Assembly (NCBI GenBank): GCA_964611335.1
Contig: CAZSXR010000004.1
Coordinates: 62,001-126,000, forward strand
DNA length: 64,000 nt
Source of the DNA: BOG-1112 sp964611335
Lineage (GTDB): Bacteria > Bdellovibrionota_B > Oligoflexia > Oligoflexales > Bog-1112
Reading direction: 5' to 3'
The first letter of the stretch is position 1; every line of letters starts with the position of its first letter. Positions 62,536 through 64,000 of this stretch are shown one piece after another. A program made the position numbers and the translations under genes. The notes beneath the pieces were generated by a model, which saw only the letters and a program-made list of their open reading frames with translations, was not told the DNA's origin and did no database searches.

Positions 62536-63746
62536 CGAATTTCCTTTTCTTGTTGAACCTCATTAAAGCTCGCATACAAGACCTCAACAGCCCTGTTAAT
62601 CTCCGATCTCGTAACAACATAAGGAGGCAAGAGACGTAAAACATTCTTAGCCGTCACATTGAGAATCAAGCCTTTGCTAAAACACAAGTCCGCAATTTTC
62701 TTTGCCACCCCCTCAACTTCAATTCCCACCATCAACCCTTTACCACGTACCTCTTTGATTAAATCAGGAAAAGTTTTGTGCAGTATTCCAAGTTCATTAA
62801 AAAAATACTCACTTGTTTTTTTCACCTGTGAGCAATAATCATTTTCTAGAATGACTTTCAAAGTCGCAGACGCTGCAGCAGCACAGACCAAATTTCCACC
62901 GAAGGTCGTTCCGTGATCTCCAAACTGAAAGCCACTTGCCGCCTCAGCATTTGCGCAAATCGCTCCAATAGGCAATCCATTTGCTAAACCTTTCGCAAGA
63001 GTCACCACATCCGGTACAACATTGAAACTTTGATAAGCATAAAAAGTACCCAACCTACCCAAACCGCATTGAATCTCATCAAAAATCAAAAGGGCATCGA
63101 CCTTTTCACAACGTGTTTTTGCAGCTTTTAAAAACTCTTCTGACGCTAAATAAATTCCACCTTCCCCTTGCACGGGTTCCACTAAGAAAGCTGCAGTGGA
63201 TTCATCGATAGCATTTTCTAATGCGGCAACATTATTCCATTCGACGGTTGAAAAGCCTTCCAGCAAAGGCTGAAAGCCCTCTTTTAATTCAGATTTATCT
63301 GTTGCAGAAAGAGATCCGTAAGTACGACCATGAAAGGAGTGACTTGCACTTACAATTTTAGACTTATCCTTTCGACCCTTTCTCCATTGATATTTGCGTG
63401 CCAATTTAATTGCACCTTCATTGGCTTCTGTCCCAGAGTTGCAAAGAAAGACTTTATTGAAGTCGCCCATTTCAACTAGACATTGCGCAAGCTCTAAAGA
63501 AGGTGTCGAGTAAAATAAATTCGAAGTATGCATCAAAGTTTGACATTGTTTGCAAATCGCTTCTACTACCGCAGGATGGCAATGCCCTAAAGGAAGAACT
63601 GCAATACCTCCTAAAAAATCTAAGTACTCGTGTCCCTCGAAATCCCAAACTCGAGTGCCTTTTCCTTTTTCCAGAGCTATGGGATAACGTTGATAGGTTC
63701 TGAAAAGCAAAGATTCGTCGAGTTTTACTATGTTTTCATAGTTCAT
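62532..63746 (-). CDS. argD: Acetylornithine aminotransferase
   Basis: PLP class-III aminotransferase of arginine synthesis. 404 aa. KGKGTRVWDFEGHEYLDFLG, FLCNSGTEANEGAIKLAR, ASHSFHGRTYGSLSATD, ALLIFDEIQCGLGRLGTFYA and the PLP-lysine in VTLAKGLANGLPIGA. Its start overlaps the argB stop (4 bases), which supports ArgD over ornithine or GABA aminotransferase; a dual role in lysine synthesis is possible. Confidence 0.93.
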   Translation of the reverse strand: MNYENIVKLDESLLFRTYQRYPIALEKGKGTRVWDFEGHEYLDFLGGIAVLPLGHCHPAVVEAICKQCQTLMHTSNLFYSTPSLELAQCLVEMGDFNKVFLCNSGTEANEGAIKLARKYQWRKGRKDKSKIVSASHSFHGRTYGSLSATDKSELKEGFQPLLEGFSTVEWNNVAALENAIDESTAAFLVEPVQGEGGIYLASEEFLKAAKTRCEKVDALLIFDEIQCGLGRLGTFYAYQSFNVVPDVVTLAKGLANGLPIGAICANAEAASGFQFGDHGTTFGGNLVCAAAASATLKVILENDYCSQVKKTSEYFFNELGILHKTFPDLIKEVRGKGLMVGIEVEGVAKKIADLCFSKGLILNVTAKNVLRLLPPYVVTRSEINRAVEVLYASFNEVQQEKEIR

Positions 63747-64000
63747 GCTGTCACCACCGTATTCGCTTCCAAAGACTTTCCAATCAAAACGGAGGTTACT
63801 CCTTTTTCAATTGCAAAAGTTGCTGCATTCAATTTTGGAATCATCCCATCTTGCACAATCAAAGATTTCGCAACATCCACACAGAGATGTTTAAACTTAC
63901 TTTCTGCTTTATCTTTATCCAAATACACACCATCGACATCCGTCATCAAAAACAAACGTTCCGCATTCAAAGCAATAGCAACAGAAGCAGCGAATGAATC
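63743..64000 (-). CDS. argB: Acetylglutamate kinase, C-terminal part
   Basis: Only the last 85 codons are in the window; the gene continues past position 64000. DSFAASVAIALNAERLFL followed by MTDVDGVYLDKDKAE matches the amino-acid kinase segment of ArgB (the D-x-x-A helix and LTDVxGV). DGMIPKLNAATFAIEKGV is the conserved GGM-type loop, with Asp-Gly in place of Gly-Gly. Second enzyme of arginine synthesis, directly upstream of argD. Confidence 0.93.
   Translation of the reverse strand, partial: DSFAASVAIALNAERLFLMTDVDGVYLDKDKAESKFKHLCVDVAKSLIVQDGMIPKLNAATFAIEKGVTSVLIGKSLEANTVVTA

Overview
The window looks like chromosome from a low-GC (roughly 40 percent, judged by eye) Gram-negative bacterium. 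It encodes lipid A synthesis, BamA, Lol-type lipoprotein export, c-type cytochrome maturation (system I) and an MqnA-like enzyme of the futalosine menaquinone route. A DUF6178-like protein and a large-type PurL with a separate PurQ suggest a deltaproteobacterial or Bdellovibrionota-like lineage. This placement is inference; there is no rRNA or tRNA in the window to confirm it. I see no insertion sequences, phage genes, CRISPR arrays or RNA genes. Genes are tightly packed, with many 1-20 base overlaps and frequent TTG or GTG starts.

Layout. 1-12369 (minus): a nearly complete de novo purine operon, purM-purL-purQ-purH-purC/E-purD-purN-purF, followed by an adenosine-deaminase-family gene cut by the window edge. 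12544-14599 (plus): uppP and a Cys-rich lipoprotein. 14648-19150 (minus): metK-ruvA-ruvB and a membrane protein that appears to start at ATT. 19236-22860: a YcaO-like protein, a frameshifted DoxX-like protein, a small envelope protein and an amino-acid permease. 23070-26259 (minus): ccmA-B-C-D-E-G, including a 47-codon ccmD. 26473-40385 (plus): lon, a cysteine desulfurase, then lolC-lolD-bamA-skp-fabZ-lpxA-lpxB-msbA-lpxK. 40531-44255: an anchored beta-domain protein, 5-formyl-THF cyclo-ligase, hemL and mqnA. 44603-47055 (plus): a small Tad/Flp-like cluster ending in a CpaC-type secretin. 47032-48131 (minus): coaD and rsmD. 48247-51730 (plus): speA, a STAS/zinc-ribbon protein and a diguanylate cyclase. 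51732-55175: two hypotheticals, a polyprenyl diphosphate synthase and sixA. 55326-60075 (plus): a complete liv-type branched-chain amino-acid ABC operon. 60079-64000: a 39-aa secreted peptide, a membrane protein, an S10-family peptidase, argD and the end of argB.

The observations I rate highest are: (1) a long near-perfect palindrome inserted in frame in the purL linker, resembling in behaviour the Rickettsia palindromic elements; (2) an animal-type PurC-PurE (PAICS-like) fusion with a class II PurE signature; (3) a probable ATT start codon coupled to the ruvB stop; (4) a T9 tract that splits a DoxX-like gene; and (5) the compact Tad-like cluster preceded by a terminator and a hairpin that sequesters its ribosome binding site.
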